The position numbers and the translations under genes are program-made. The notes below the pieces were generated by a model, which saw only the letters and a list, made by a program, of their open reading frames with translations, was not told where the DNA came from and did no database searches. Below are positions 1-9,076 of a stretch of DNA of 64,000 bases, piece by piece. Each line of letters begins with the position of its first letter. Within the stretch, counting starts at the first letter, position 1. The DNA comes from Burkholderia sp. TSV86. GTDB taxonomy: Bacteria > Pseudomonadota > Gammaproteobacteria > Burkholderiales > Burkholderiaceae. The DNA is taken from NCBI RefSeq assembly GCF_001522865.1, contig NZ_LOWB01000078.1, forward strand, positions 162,502-226,501. Direction: 5' to 3'.

Positions 1-1430
1 GCGGTGAATTGCGCACTGTACTGAGCGGTGAGCAGTGATGCATATCTCGTGAGCTGCGCCTGCTGTTGCCCAAGGCTTTTCAGATCCTGGTTCAGCGCTT
101 TCGTGCGGATATCGAAGATGCCGCCCGTCTGCACCGTGTTCTGGATCGAGTCGCTTAACTGCTTGCCGATGCCGTTCGTCGAATTGAACAGCGCGGCGAC
201 CGACGACGGATTGCTTTGCAACGCCGTATTGAGCTTGGCCGTGTCGATCGTCAGCGAACCGTCCGGTTGCCCCGACGTCGAACCGTCAGCGAACTTGATG
301 CCGAGCGACGCGAGCGACACGTTCATGCCGCCCGCCTTGACGCTGCCGCCGACGATGCGCGCTAGCGAATTGCTGACCGTATTGAGCGCCGAATCGCCGA
401 GCAGTGGCCCCGCGCTTTGCGCGCCGCTGCTGTCGGTCGACAGCGCCGACAGTTTCGCGACGGTCGCGACCACCGTGTTGTACAAATTGACGAAGTTGGT
501 GATTGCGGTGGCTTGCGCGGCCGTGTCGGCTGTCACGTTGAGCGTCTGTGTCGTGCCGACGGCGGTTTGCGACAGATTCAGCGTGACGCCGGTAATGGCG
601 CCCGACACGGTGTTGGTCGAACTCGACGCGGCGATGCCGCCGACCGTGAATTGCGCGTCCTGCGCGGCCGTGCTTTGCTTCCACGCGATGCTGCCGCCCG
701 ACTGGATCGTCGACTGGCCGCCCGTGGTGCTCGCCGTCGACGTCACTGCCAGGCTCGACAAGCCGTTGTCGCCGGACAGGTTGCTGACGCCGACGCTGAT
801 CGCGTTCGCGGCGCCCGGCGAGTTCGAGCGCAGCACCAGATGCGCGCCGTCAGTGCCGTTGACGATCGTGGCCGTCACGCCGGGGTTGTTCGGCGCGGCA
901 TTGATCGCGGCGGCGACGCCGGACAGCGTGTTGTTCGTCGAGTCGATCGTGATCGACGTCGATTTACCGCCGACGGTGAGCGACAACGTGCCGGTGCCGA
1001 GCTGCTGCGTCGCATTGAATGCGCCGGAAGACAGCGTCTGCGAATCGGCGATCTGGCTCACGTAGATCGAATAGCTGCCCGCGACGGCGCCCGGAGCCGT
1101 CGTCGCCGTGAGGCCGTTGCCGGTCGCGCTTGCGGCGAATTTTTGCGTCAGCGTGCCGTCGCCGAGCAAACCGATGCCGGCCTGCAGCGCGGAGAGCGCG
1201 GCTTGCAGCGTGCCGAGCGCGGACAGTTTGGATTGGTCGGCGGCCGCTGAAGCCGACAGCGCCGCGGCTTGCCCCGCCGTCTTCGCATTGACGAACGTGG
1301 TCACGAGTGTGCCAACGTCCAGTTGCGAATTGCCGGTCGCACCGCTGATGATCGACTGCGCCGCTTGCTGCTGCGCCGATTTGAGCTGCTGCAGCGCTGA
1401 ATTCGTTGTGCCGGAGACGGGGGTGGACAT
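1..1430 (-). CDS. fliD: Flagellar filament cap protein FliD (partial, C-terminus beyond window)
   Basis: FliD caps the growing filament and folds flagellin subunits at its tip. The reading frame is open from the ATG at 1430 to base 1, giving 476 residues and no stop, so the C-terminal end lies outside the window. The start reads MSTPVSGTTNSALQQ. The rest is low in Cys and Trp and rich in Ser, Thr, Ala and Gly, with the usual FliD pattern of an N-terminal coiled region (about 20–110) and a beta-rich middle. A GAAGGGAG ribosome site precedes the ATG. It lies downstream of fliC on the same strand, separated by a strong terminator, so it depends on readthrough or a promoter not recognised here. 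Confidence 0.93.
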   Translation of the reverse strand, partial: MSTPVSGTTNSALQQLKSAQQQAAQSIISGATGNSQLDVGTLVTTFVNAKTAGQAAALSASAAADQSKLSALGTLQAALSALQAGIGLLGDGTLTQKFAASATGNGLTATTAPGAVAGSYSIYVSQIADSQTLSSGAFNATQQLGTGTLSLTVGGKSTSITIDSTNNTLSGVAAAINAAPNNPGVTATIVNGTDGAHLVLRSNSPGAANAISVGVSNLSGDNGLSSLAVTSTASTTGGQSTIQSGGSIAWKQSTAAQDAQFTVGGIAASSSTNTVSGAITGVTLNLSQTAVGTTQTLNVTADTAAQATAITNFVNLYNTVVATVAKLSALSTDSSGAQSAGPLLGDSALNTVSNSLARIVGGSVKAGGMNVSLASLGIKFADGSTSGQPDGSLTIDTAKLNTALQSNPSSVAALFNSTNGIGKQLSDSIQNTVQTGGIFDIRTKALNQDLKSLGQQQAQLTRYASLLTAQYSAQFT

Positions 1431-1482
1431 CGGATGGCTCCCTTCGCCAAATCAACATGCAGGCGAAAATCGCGAAATTCGG

Positions 1483-1526
1483 AAAGAAAAAAAGTGCGGC
1501 GGCCACGAGGACTTGCACCGCCGCAC
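1483..1526 (-). terminator. Rho-independent terminator of fliC
   Basis: A perfect 9-bp inverted repeat (1494–1502 and 1518–1526, GTGCGGCGG) with a 15-base loop is followed on the minus strand by a run of seven T. It lies about 55 bases past the fliC stop and before fliD. Confidence 0.88.
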
Positions 1527-1580
1527 AAAGACTGGCCGCCGAACAGCGCGGCCTGTCGTTCGGTACAGGTTACGGCGCGA

Positions 1581-2750
1581 TTACTGCAGGAGTTTCAGCA
1601 CTTGCTGCGGCAGCGAGTTCGCTTGCGCAAGCACCGAGATACCGGCTTGCTGCAGCACTTGCGCCTTGCTCAGGTTCGCGGTTTCCTGCGCGAAATCCGC
1701 GCTTTGGATTTGCGATTGCGCTTGCGACAGGTTCGTCGAGCTGGCCTGCTGCGTCGTCGCGATCGCGGTGAAGCGGTTTTGCGCGGCACCGAGCGTCGCT
1801 TGCAGGTTGTTCACCGCCGCCAACGCATTGTCGATCGACACCATCGCCTCGTATGCGCCCGTTTGCGTGCTGATGTTCAGGTTCGACACCGTCGGCGGCT
1901 GATTGACCGCATTGATCTGCGCGACCATCGCCGTCGCGGCTGCCTGCTGCGACGGGCTCAGCGCGCTTGTTGCGGCGGTGGCGAGCGTCAGCGTCTGGAA
2001 CGCGGGCGCGGACGGCGTGCCCGTGCCGGCCGTCGTCGCGCCGAAGACGGCCGTGACGGCCGCCGAAGACAGCGCCTGGTTATTCTGGTCGGTGAACGTG
2101 AAGCCGCCCTTGCCGTCGGACAGAACGTTGATCTGCGTCGTTTCCTGGCCGGTGCTGGTGCCAGGCGTCCAGGCTGCGCCGGCCGAGTCGATCGCGACGT
2201 TGATCGTGCCGAGCGTCTGGCCCGACTGAACCATGCCGCCGCCGATCTTCGCGGCCGACATGCTTTGCGACAGATCCACGCTGACCGTCTGGCCGACGTT
2301 CGCGCCGACCTGGAAGCTGAGCGTGCCCGCCGAGCCGTCGAGGATGTTCTTGCCGTTGTAGTTCGTCTGCGAAGCGATACGGTTGACTTCAGCGATCTGC
2401 ACCGCGACTTCCTGCTGCAGCGCTGCCGCATCGCTCGAGCTCAGCGGGCCATTCGACGCTTGCACCGCGAGTTGGCGGATACGCTGCAGGCTGTTCGTCA
2501 GCGAAGCAAGGCCGCTCGATGCCGTTTGCAGGATCGACACACCGTCGTTCGCGTTCGACACGCCTTGGGACAGGCCGGTGATTTGCGTTTGCATCCGGGT
2601 TGCGATTGCGAGGCCGGCGGCGTCATCCGCCGCGCTGTTGATGCGCTTGCCCGACGACAGGCGGGTGATCGCTTGCGACAGCGCGCTTTGCGAGCCGTTC
2701 AGGTTTTGCTGAGCGATCAGCGAATTGATATTGCTATTGATTCCGAGCAT
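1581..2750 (-). CDS. fliC: Flagellin FliC
   Basis: Flagellin is the subunit of the flagellar filament, exported by the type III flagellar apparatus and capped by FliD. The 389-residue product has the conserved D0/D1 ends: N-terminal MLGINSNINSLIAQQNLN and LSSGKRINSAADDAAGLAIA, and C-terminal SVLAQANSLPQQVLKLLQ. A variable Gly/Thr/Ala-rich centre (about 160–280) corresponds to the exposed D2/D3 part. Length is typical for Burkholderia flagellin. The gene has a sigma-28 promoter about 90 bases upstream and its own terminator. The middle differs from what I recall of the B. pseudomallei flagellin, which argues for a related species or a variable allele. Confidence 0.97.
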   Translation of the reverse strand: MLGINSNINSLIAQQNLNGSQSALSQAITRLSSGKRINSAADDAAGLAIATRMQTQITGLSQGVSNANDGVSILQTASSGLASLTNSLQRIRQLAVQASNGPLSSSDAAALQQEVAVQIAEVNRIASQTNYNGKNILDGSAGTLSFQVGANVGQTVSVDLSQSMSAAKIGGGMVQSGQTLGTINVAIDSAGAAWTPGTSTGQETTQINVLSDGKGGFTFTDQNNQALSSAAVTAVFGATTAGTGTPSAPAFQTLTLATAATSALSPSQQAAATAMVAQINAVNQPPTVSNLNISTQTGAYEAMVSIDNALAAVNNLQATLGAAQNRFTAIATTQQASSTNLSQAQSQIQSADFAQETANLSKAQVLQQAGISVLAQANSLPQQVLKLLQ

Positions 2751-3251
2751 GAAATTCTCCTGATTGAGCCGAAAAGCCCGTCATGTGCCAACATTGGCGA
2801 GGGCGGGAGCACTCGTTCTTTGCCGGCCGCCTTGTGCTGGATTTCGGCGCTCGCAAACAAAACTTGAGGGACGCGAACAGATTCGGCCCGATTTTTTGCG
2901 CATACGATTGCGCGCACCCGCAGGGCCTGCCCGAACGTATCGATACGGCATCCAAACGAAAAAGCGGCAAACCTCTGGCCTGACCGATGTTTACCTGTTA
3001 TCATGGCGGGCTGAATTGAGATTTCTGTCAAGCCTTTGCCAATTTCGGCATGTCTGCTGACAGTCAAACGTGATGCGGCGGCGCCTGGATTCAACCGGTT
3101 GCCGAGCGTTTCGCGGTGCATTTCGCCTCTCTTTTCCGGCCTCCGAGGCCATTTACCCGCTCGTTTCGCCCGTTCGTGGAAACGCTCGGAAGGCCGGTGC
3201 GTGGCGCTTGGCCGCTACGTTTTTGACCGTATCAAGCAAATTAGGAACGAC
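2751..3251. other. Intergenic region between divergent fliC and rpsU
   Basis: This 501-base stretch has no credible gene. It holds the fliC sigma-28 promoter at 2841–2867 and must hold the rpsU promoter. A TATCAT hexamer near 2999 is a possible -10 element, but I see no good -35 with it. The short open frames here lack coding character. Confidence 0.6.
2841..2867 (-). promoter_or_regulatory. Sigma-28 (FliA) promoter of fliC
   Basis: On the minus strand TCAAGTTT, 11 bases, then GCCGAAAT fits the FliA consensus TAAAGTTT-N11-GCCGATAA with exact spacing. It implies a 5' leader of about 85 bases for fliC. Confidence 0.75.
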
Positions 3252-3464
3252 ATGACGACGATTCTTTTGAAAGAAAACGAGCCGTTCGAAGTGGCGATTC
3301 GCCGCTTCCGCCGCGCGATCGAGAAGAACGGCCTGATCGCCGAGCTGCGTGAGCGCCAGTCCTACGAAAAGCCGACTGCCGTGCGCAAGCGCAAGAAGGC
3401 GGCTGCCGTGAAGCGCCTGCACAAGCGTCTGCGCAGCCAAATGCTGCCGAAGAAGCTCCACTAA
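3252..3464 (+). CDS. rpsU: 30S ribosomal protein bS21
   Basis: bS21 is a small basic protein of the 30S subunit involved in initiation. The 70-residue product starts [19 protein letters not shown] and ends in a Lys/Arg-rich tail ([19 protein letters not shown]), the normal form and length. The ATG at 3252 is chosen because AGGAACG lies just upstream and the protein family starts there; the frame is open further upstream but that part has no family match. The gene stands alone and is followed by a strong terminator. Confidence 0.97.
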   Translation: MTTILLKENEPFEVAIRRFRRAIEKNGLIAELRERQSYEKPTAVRKRKKAAAVKRLHKRLRSQMLPKKLH

Positions 3465-3491
3465 GGCGTTTTCGGGCGGTTCCGCTCGTTG

Positions 3492-3535
3492 CGGCGATGC
3501 GTGTTCGATAGAACACGCATCGCCGTTTTGTTTTT
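3492..3535 (+). terminator. Rho-independent terminator of rpsU
   Basis: A perfect 15-bp stem (3492–3506 with 3511–3525) with a GATA loop is followed by TTTTGTTTTT. Confidence 0.93.
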
Positions 3536-3629
3536 GCGACCGGTTTTTGCGGCCCGTCATGACGATGCGTTCTCGATGCGGCGTTGGCATCGCTGATTCG
3601 CGGGCTCGCGGCCAATAAATTCGGGCGAA

Positions 3630-3851
3630 TCACTCGGCGGCGCGCCGCTTGCCGATCTTCTTGCCGAGTGCCGCGCAACGCGTGTGGCGTGGGCAACCCG
3701 TTTCGTGATCGTTGACCATGCCGATCGCCTGCGCACCTTCCAGCATCAACATTTCGAACAAATACCGGTCGTCGTGCGACGGCACGCCCCACTCGGTATC
3801 GTGATAGTGAGCATCCGCTTCGGTTTTTACCCAGCAACAGCGTTCGGGCAT
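3630..3851 (-). pseudogene. tag: DNA-3-methyladenine glycosylase I with large internal deletion
   Basis: Tag removes 3-methyladenine from alkylated DNA and is normally about 190–200 residues. The 73-codon frame here starts MPERCCWVKTEADAHYHDTE and keeps the N-terminal part through LFEMLMLEGAQA, then jumps directly to the C-terminal part IGMVNDHETGCPRH. About 120 residues, including most of the base-binding core and helix-hairpin-helix, are gone while the frame is kept. The two halves of the zinc site (Cys and His at the front; His and Cys in NDHETGC) are both still there. The junction falls at a QA pair that likely occurred on both sides, suggesting a deletion between short repeats. Loss of activity is inferred. 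Confidence 0.8.
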
Positions 3852-4010
3852 CGGCTTGTCTCGCCTGCAGCCGATTGCGACGCGTCAGCATAATGGAACA
3901 GCCCGCTCACGCAAGCTTGGCCGTTCGGCTGATGGGCGGGGTCGGCCGTTGCGGTTAAGCTTCCGTCTCGATACATCGACGAATCACGGCGGATCTGACT
4001 CAAAGCAGCC

Positions 4011-4910
4011 ATGAGCAATGACATTTTTTTGATCGGCATCGATGGCGGCGGCACGGGTACTCGCGTAGTGCTGGCCGACATCCAGGGGCGCGAGTTGGCG
4101 CGAGGCGTGGGCGGGCCGTCGGGGCTCGCGCTCGGCGTCGACGCCGCATGGCGCTCGATCGAAGCCGCATGCGCCGACGCCCATGCGCGCGCGGGTGCCA
4201 CATTCGATTGGCGGCGCTGCGTACTCGGCTGCGGACTGGCCGGCGTCAATCATCACGATTGGCTGAATGCTTTTCGCGCGAGCGCCCCTCCGGTTGCCGC
4301 GCTCGCCGTTGAAAGCGACGCTTACACGACCGTGCTTGGCGCTCACGGTGGCGCGCCAGGCGTGATCGTCGCGCTCGGTACGGGCAGCATCGCCGCGGCG
4401 CTCGACACCGCAGGCGCCTGCCGGATCGCCGGCGGCTACGGATTTCCGTGCGGCGACGAAGCGAGCGGCGCGTGGCTCGGGCTGCGCGCGCTGTCATACG
4501 CGCAGCAGGCGCTCGACGGACGCGCGCCACTCGACGCGTTTGCACAGGCGCTGATCGCGCATACCGGCGCAACCGACCGAGACGCGCTCGTGGTCTGGTC
4601 GTGCAATGCGAACCAAACCGCGTATGCGCGGGTGGCGCCCGTCGTGCTCGCACACCGCGATCATCCCGTCGCGGCCGCGCTGATCGAGCTGGCAGGCATC
4701 GAGATCGGCAAGATGATCGATGCGCTCGATTCGAATGCGGTACTGCCCGTCGCGTTGTGCGGCGGGCTTGCCAACGCGTTCGCGGGCGTCGTGCCCGAAT
4801 CGCACCGTGCGCGACTCGTCGCGCCGCTTGCCGATTCCACGCATGGCGCGCTGCGGCTTGCCGCACGGCAAGCGCAGCGGCTCGGCATCACGGCAGCGGG
4901 TGGAAAATGA
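4011..4910 (+). CDS. BadF/BadG/BcrA/BcrD-type ATPase, likely N-acetylglucosamine/glucosamine kinase
   Basis: This 299-residue protein belongs to the sugar kinase/Hsp70/actin fold. The phosphate-1 loop is visible at residues 11–17 (DGGGTGT), the phosphate-2 loop as VALGTGSIAAALD, and the typical GGYGFPCGDEASGAWLG segment follows, which is characteristic of the N-acetylglucosamine kinase branch. It would phosphorylate an amino sugar in the cytoplasm using ATP. The exact substrate is inferred. It is followed after about 90 bases by a HAD phosphatase on the same strand, a plausible pair. Confidence 0.8.
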   Translation: MSNDIFLIGIDGGGTGTRVVLADIQGRELARGVGGPSGLALGVDAAWRSIEAACADAHARAGATFDWRRCVLGCGLAGVNHHDWLNAFRASAPPVAALAVESDAYTTVLGAHGGAPGVIVALGTGSIAAALDTAGACRIAGGYGFPCGDEASGAWLGLRALSYAQQALDGRAPLDAFAQALIAHTGATDRDALVVWSCNANQTAYARVAPVVLAHRDHPVAAALIELAGIEIGKMIDALDSNAVLPVALCGGLANAFAGVVPESHRARLVAPLADSTHGALRLAARQAQRLGITAAGGK

Positions 4911-4997
4911 AAGCGCAGGATTTGTGTCTTCGCGGCCCATTCGCCGGCGCGATAGAATGTCCGCCTGCCTCGCGTCCCGCTTCTCCCGAAGTCCGCC

Positions 4998-5819
4998 ATG
5001 TATAAAGTCATCGCTACCGATCTCGACGGAACCCTGCTCAACAGCGACCATCAGCTCGATCCGTATACGGTCGATACCGTGCGCAGGCTCGCGGACGACG
5101 GTGTGAATTTCGTGATCGCGACTGGACGCCACTACACGGACGCTGTCGGGATTCGTGACCTGCTCGGGATTCGGCCATATCTGATCACGTCGAACGGCGC
5201 GCGCGTGCATGCGCCGGACGACACGCGCATCCACGCGCAGGATGTGCCTGCCGAGACGGTGCGGCAACTGGTGTTGCCGGAGCTTGTCGGCTTGCACGGG
5301 CGCGTCATCGTTAATTTATTTACTAACGACGGCTGGTTAATCGATCGAGATGCGCCGCATCTGCTGGCATTCCATCAGGATTCCGGATTTCGCTACGATG
5401 TCGCCGATTTGCTCGCGCATGACGGTGCCGATATCGCGAAAGTGCTCTACATCGGCGAACCCGACGATTTGGCTGTCGTATCGGCGAATCTCGCCCGCCG
5501 TTTTGGCGATGAGCTATACGTCACGTATTCGCTGCCGGACTGTCTCGAAGTGATGACGGCGAACGTTTCGAAAGGGCGCGCGCTGCGCGTCGTGCTCGAT
5601 CGGCTCGGCATCGATCCGGCGCACTGCGTCGCATTTGGCGACAACATGAACGACATCGATTTACTCGAGACGGCCGGGCATCCGTTCATGATGAGCAACG
5701 CGAATCCCGATCTCGTCACGCGGCTGCCCGACGTGCCGCGCATCGGCAACAACTTCGATGCGGGCGTTGCACGTCATCTGCGCTCGTTGTTCGCGCTCGA
5801 GGATAAGGCGACGTCCTGA
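4998..5819 (+). CDS. Cof-type HAD-family sugar-phosphate phosphatase
   Basis: A 273-residue HAD hydrolase of the Cof/YidA group. Motif I is DLDGTLLN near residues 8–15 with both catalytic aspartates, motif II lies in VIATGRH, and motif IV is GDNMNDIDLL near the C-terminal end. The cap region between them has the IIB type expected for Cof proteins. Such enzymes remove phosphate from sugar phosphates or related metabolites, but substrate cannot be read from sequence. A bidirectional terminator follows. Confidence 0.88.
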   Translation: MYKVIATDLDGTLLNSDHQLDPYTVDTVRRLADDGVNFVIATGRHYTDAVGIRDLLGIRPYLITSNGARVHAPDDTRIHAQDVPAETVRQLVLPELVGLHGRVIVNLFTNDGWLIDRDAPHLLAFHQDSGFRYDVADLLAHDGADIAKVLYIGEPDDLAVVSANLARRFGDELYVTYSLPDCLEVMTANVSKGRALRVVLDRLGIDPAHCVAFGDNMNDIDLLETAGHPFMMSNANPDLVTRLPDVPRIGNNFDAGVARHLRSLFALEDKATS

Positions 5820-5871
5820 TTTCACCCCGCCACACTGCACGGCCGCATAGCAAAGCAGTTCAATGGCAAAG

Positions 5872-5900
5872 AAAAAGGGCGCCGTGACGGCGCCCTTTTT
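5872..5900. terminator. Bidirectional terminator between the HAD gene and aqpZ
   Basis: AAAAA, then GGGCGCCG, TGA, CGGCGCCC, then TTTTT. It can end the HAD transcript on the plus strand and aqpZ on the minus strand. Confidence 0.9.
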
Positions 5901-6016
5901 CGCCCCGTCCGGTCGTCTCGCAGCGTGTCGGCGGCGACGGGCGGATGCTCTCCTCTCTGTCGCGTCACCCCGGAGTGGGGCGGCGGCAGGCCGGCTCGAG
6001 GCCGGCTGCAACAGCG

Positions 6017-6715
6017 TTAATTGTCGTCGCGGCCCGCGATCAGCGGGTACACAACGCCGGCGATGATCGCGCCAACGATCGGAGCCACCCAGAACAGCCA
6101 CAGCTGGCCGATCGCATCGCCGCCGACGAAAAGTGCCGGCCCCGTCGAGCGCGCCGGGTTCACCGACGTGTTGGTGACCGGGATCGAAATCAGATGGATC
6201 AGCGTCAGGCACAGGCCGATCGCGATCGGCGCGAAACCCGCCGGCGCGCGCTTGTCGGTGGAGCCAAGGATCACGAACAGGAAGAAGCCCGTCAGCACCA
6301 CTTCAGCAATGAATGCGGCGGCCAGCGTGTAATGGCCGGGCGAGTGCGCGTCATAACCGTTTGTCGCGAAGCCGCCCAGTTCGAAGCCAGGCTTGCCGGT
6401 TGCGATCAGATACAGCACGAATGCGCCAAGCGTCGCGCCGATCACCTGCGCGATGATATAGGGCACCAGGTCGCGCGCCGGGAAGCGGCCCGCAACGGTC
6501 AAGCCAACGCTCACCGCCGGGTTCAGATGGCAGCCGGATATGTGGCCTATCGCAAACGCCATAGTCAGGACCGTCAAGCCGAACGCAAGTGCCACGCCGG
6601 TAAAACCGATGCCGAGACTCGGAAACGCGGCGGCTAGCACGGCGCTGCCACAACCGCCGAAAACGAGCCAGAACGTGCCGAACACTTCCGCTGCTAGACG
6701 TTGAGGTAATTTCAT
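6017..6715 (-). CDS. aqpZ: Aquaporin Z
   Basis: A 232-residue water channel of the inner membrane. Both signature half-helix motifs are present, HLNPAVS (about 62–68) and SVNPARS (about 183–189), and six hydrophobic segments surround them. The aromatic/arginine filter pattern and length match AqpZ rather than the glycerol facilitator GlpF. The ATG at 6715 is preceded by AGGAAC. The gene is monocistronic and shares its terminator with the convergent HAD gene. Confidence 0.93.
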   Translation of the reverse strand: MKLPQRLAAEVFGTFWLVFGGCGSAVLAAAFPSLGIGFTGVALAFGLTVLTMAFAIGHISGCHLNPAVSVGLTVAGRFPARDLVPYIIAQVIGATLGAFVLYLIATGKPGFELGGFATNGYDAHSPGHYTLAAAFIAEVVLTGFFLFVILGSTDKRAPAGFAPIAIGLCLTLIHLISIPVTNTSVNPARSTGPALFVGGDAIGQLWLFWVAPIVGAIIAGVVYPLIAGRDDN

Positions 6716-7022
6716 GGAATAGGTTCCTGGTCATGGAGAATCGAAAGCGGATTGCAGCGGGAATGAAGAGCTGCATCCACGAATACCAACCGGATTATAG
6801 AAAATTTGGCGAATTGTGAAGGGTCAACGATTGTTAAATGGAGATTGATGGGCAATGCTTTTTATTAGAATAGCGCCGCATTGCAACAGTATTTCATTTG
6901 CAATTGTTAAATTTATCAGACAAATTATATTTTTAGCGAATTTCGTGGCAATGCCGATTGCAATATAGATTCTTTGTGTCTAGGCTGGAAACGCTAGGCA
7001 GATCATGAAACAGGGAGTTGAG
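6716..7022. other. AT-rich intergenic region upstream of hns-like gene
   Basis: About 300 bases, strikingly AT-rich against the GC-rich surroundings (for example around 6830–6980). No gene is visible. This is the expected form of a promoter region bound and autoregulated by H-NS. Confidence 0.6.
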
Positions 7023-7319
7023 ATGTCTCAATATGCGAAAATCAAGGCGCAGATTGCCGAATTGCAAGCACAGGCGGAAGAGGCGCGTCGCCGAGAGGTC
7101 GAGGCTGTGATCGCCGAATTGCAAGAGAAGATCGTTGAATATGGCCTTACGGCGCAGGATTTGGGGTTTGCCGAGCGTGCACGGCGCGGGCGTCCGCCGA
7201 AGAAAGGGCCACTGCCGCCCAAATATCGCGATCCAAAAACCGGCAGTACTTGGAGTGGTCGCGGCAAGCCGCCGCATTGGATCTCCGGAAAAAATCGCGA
7301 TCGTTTTTTGATCGACTGA
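7023..7319 (+). CDS. H-NS family nucleoid protein (copy 1)
   Basis: A 98-residue H-NS-type protein. Residues 1–50 form a charged coiled coil (MSQYAKIKAQIAELQAQAEE), followed by a basic linker (RRGRPPKKG) and the C-terminal DNA-binding motif YRDPKTGSTWSGRGKPPHWI. The SGRGKPP loop is the beta-proteobacterial counterpart of the QGR motif that enters AT-rich minor grooves. The ATG at 7023 has GGGAG six bases upstream; an ATG at 7005 in frame is less well placed. It likely silences AT-rich, horizontally gained DNA. A second copy lies at 41806. Confidence 0.9.
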   Translation: MSQYAKIKAQIAELQAQAEEARRREVEAVIAELQEKIVEYGLTAQDLGFAERARRGRPPKKGPLPPKYRDPKTGSTWSGRGKPPHWISGKNRDRFLID

Positions 7320-7338
7320 TTTCTACATTTAACGAAAT

Positions 7339-7370
7339 GAAAGCCGCATTCGCCAATGCGGCTTTCTTCT
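7339..7370 (+). terminator. Terminator after H-NS copy 1
   Basis: A 12-bp perfect stem GAAAGCCGCATT / AATGCGGCTTTC with a 4-base loop and a pyrimidine-rich end (TTCTTCT). It can also act on the minus strand for the convergent glycosyltransferase. Confidence 0.75.
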
Positions 7371-7434
7371 ATACGCGCGGCATGCCGCACGTATAATTCT
7401 TGCCGCGCGGCGGGCAATGGCGGTGCAATGGCGT

Positions 7435-8499
7435 TCAGCCGGCCGCCGCCCGCCGCCATTGCGATTGTTTGGCCGTTTCGCGCAATGCTTCGTAGATGTC
7501 GGTATATCGCGCTGCCATTGTGCGCGAGCTAAAACGCCTCTCGAATTGTGCGCGAATTGTTTCCCGCGACAATTCGTCGATCCGGTGCAGCGCGCCCACC
7601 GCGCCTTGCACGTCCTCGACGATGAAACCCGTCACGCCGTCGTCGATCACCTCGGGCACGGAGCCACGGTTGAACGCGACGACAGGCGTGCCGCACGCCA
7701 TTGCCTCGATCATCACGAGACCGAACGGCTCCGGCCAGTCGATCGGAAAGAGCAGCGCCTTTGCACCTGACAGAAATGCCGGTTTTTGCGTCTCGCTGAT
7801 TTCGCCGATGAACTCCACGTGCGCGGAGCCGAGGAGCGGCTCGATCTCGGCCTTGAAATATGCTTCGTCCACCTTGTCGACCTTGGCCGCGATCTTGAGC
7901 GGCAGGCCGCTTTGCGCGGCGATCCGGATCGCGGTATCGACGCGTTTTTCCGGGCAGATGCGGCCGAGGAACGCGAGATACTCGGGCTTGTGTTCGGGCT
8001 GTGGCGTGAGAAGCGTCGCGGGCAATCCGTGATAGACGGTGCCCGCCCAGCCGGCCTGCGGCAGCGGCTTGCGTTGCGAATCGGAAATCGAGACGACGGG
8101 CACGTGCGGGAACGCGTCGAACACGGGTTGCAGTTCCGGCAGATCCAGGCGGCCATGCAGCGTCGTGACAAACGGGGCGTTCATCCGCGATAGCAGTGGG
8201 AACGGCAGGTAATCGAGGTGGAAGTGCAGGACATCGAACGTATGGGCGACGCGGGCGATTTGTTCGAGCAGCCGTATATGGGGCGCCATCGCGTCGCGGA
8301 TCGACGGATCGAGCCGCAGCGCGCGCGGCCACGCGGCCTCAAGCCGGGCTGAGGTGACCGAATCGCCGCTTGCGAACAGCGTGACGTCATGGCCTAGTTC
8401 GACGAGCGCCTCGGTCAGATAGGACACCACACGTTCTGTCCCTCCGTAGAACTTGGGCGGAACGGCTTCATAGAGCGGGGCGATTTGGGCGATGCGCAT
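7435..8499 (-). CDS. Glycosyltransferase family 4 (GT-B) protein
   Basis: A 354-residue retaining glycosyltransferase. It opens with MRIAQIAPLYEAVPPKFYGG, typical of family 4 enzymes, continues with YLAFLGRICPEKRVDTAIR (start of the nucleotide-sugar domain), and has the EPFGLVMIEAMACGTPVVAF motif with its donor-binding glutamates near residues 270–290. The start at 8499 is chosen because family members begin there and GGAG lies at the right distance; the frame is open further upstream. Donor and acceptor are unknown. It is a single gene between hns and flhDC. Confidence 0.85.
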   Translation of the reverse strand: MRIAQIAPLYEAVPPKFYGGTERVVSYLTEALVELGHDVTLFASGDSVTSARLEAAWPRALRLDPSIRDAMAPHIRLLEQIARVAHTFDVLHFHLDYLPFPLLSRMNAPFVTTLHGRLDLPELQPVFDAFPHVPVVSISDSQRKPLPQAGWAGTVYHGLPATLLTPQPEHKPEYLAFLGRICPEKRVDTAIRIAAQSGLPLKIAAKVDKVDEAYFKAEIEPLLGSAHVEFIGEISETQKPAFLSGAKALLFPIDWPEPFGLVMIEAMACGTPVVAFNRGSVPEVIDDGVTGFIVEDVQGAVGALHRIDELSRETIRAQFERRFSSRTMAARYTDIYEALRETAKQSQWRRAAAG

Positions 8500-9076
8500 G
8501 AGCAGACTCCGTGGGAAGAGGGCAAAGCCGGCCGCGTGCGTCCCGAGCCGGTGGGCGCCTGCCCTCGGGGCAAGCGTGGAGGGGCAGCGAGCGTCGCCGC
8601 ACCTGCCGTTTCGGCCCATTATCGGGATGGATCAGGCGGTATCTGAGCGATTTTTCAAACACTTAACCCTTGTTACAGGATGAAATACGCGAAAATCCCC
8701 GGAAATCGCCAAACCGGTCGATCTGCATCAAAGATAAAGCGAGAGGTAGAAGCGGCGTTCCGAATGCGAGTGGATTGCGCTAAACAGGATTCGCCGGACT
8801 GAGGATCTCGCCAGGCCACAATCGAATCAGAGCGACTCGACAGTCGATTCGCGCCGCGCGGGTGAAACACGCCGCGTGTCAGAAAAATTCCTACACGGTT
8901 TACAGACAAATCCGGCAACGCGCATTCCCCTTCACTGATAGCGGCACACCAGGCAATTGTCCAAAATGCTTGTAAGACTATAAACGGGTCAACCGCCCGT
9001 GCGTTTGTGAGTCATCTGGCAAACGTTTTCATAAGCATTACCGATAGGCCAAGCTTTCTTACGGGGAAATCGAATC
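8500..9076. other. Intergenic region upstream of flhDC
   Basis: 577 bases with no convincing gene, between the divergently read glycosyltransferase and flhD. The right half becomes AT-rich and holds a likely sigma-70 promoter at 8957–8984. Its size is in line with the complex control of the flagellar master operon. Confidence 0.5.
8957..8984 (+). promoter_or_regulatory. Candidate sigma-70 promoter of flhDC
   Basis: TTGTCC, 16 bases, TATAAA, about 90 bases before the flhD start. The match is fair but unproven. Confidence 0.4.
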
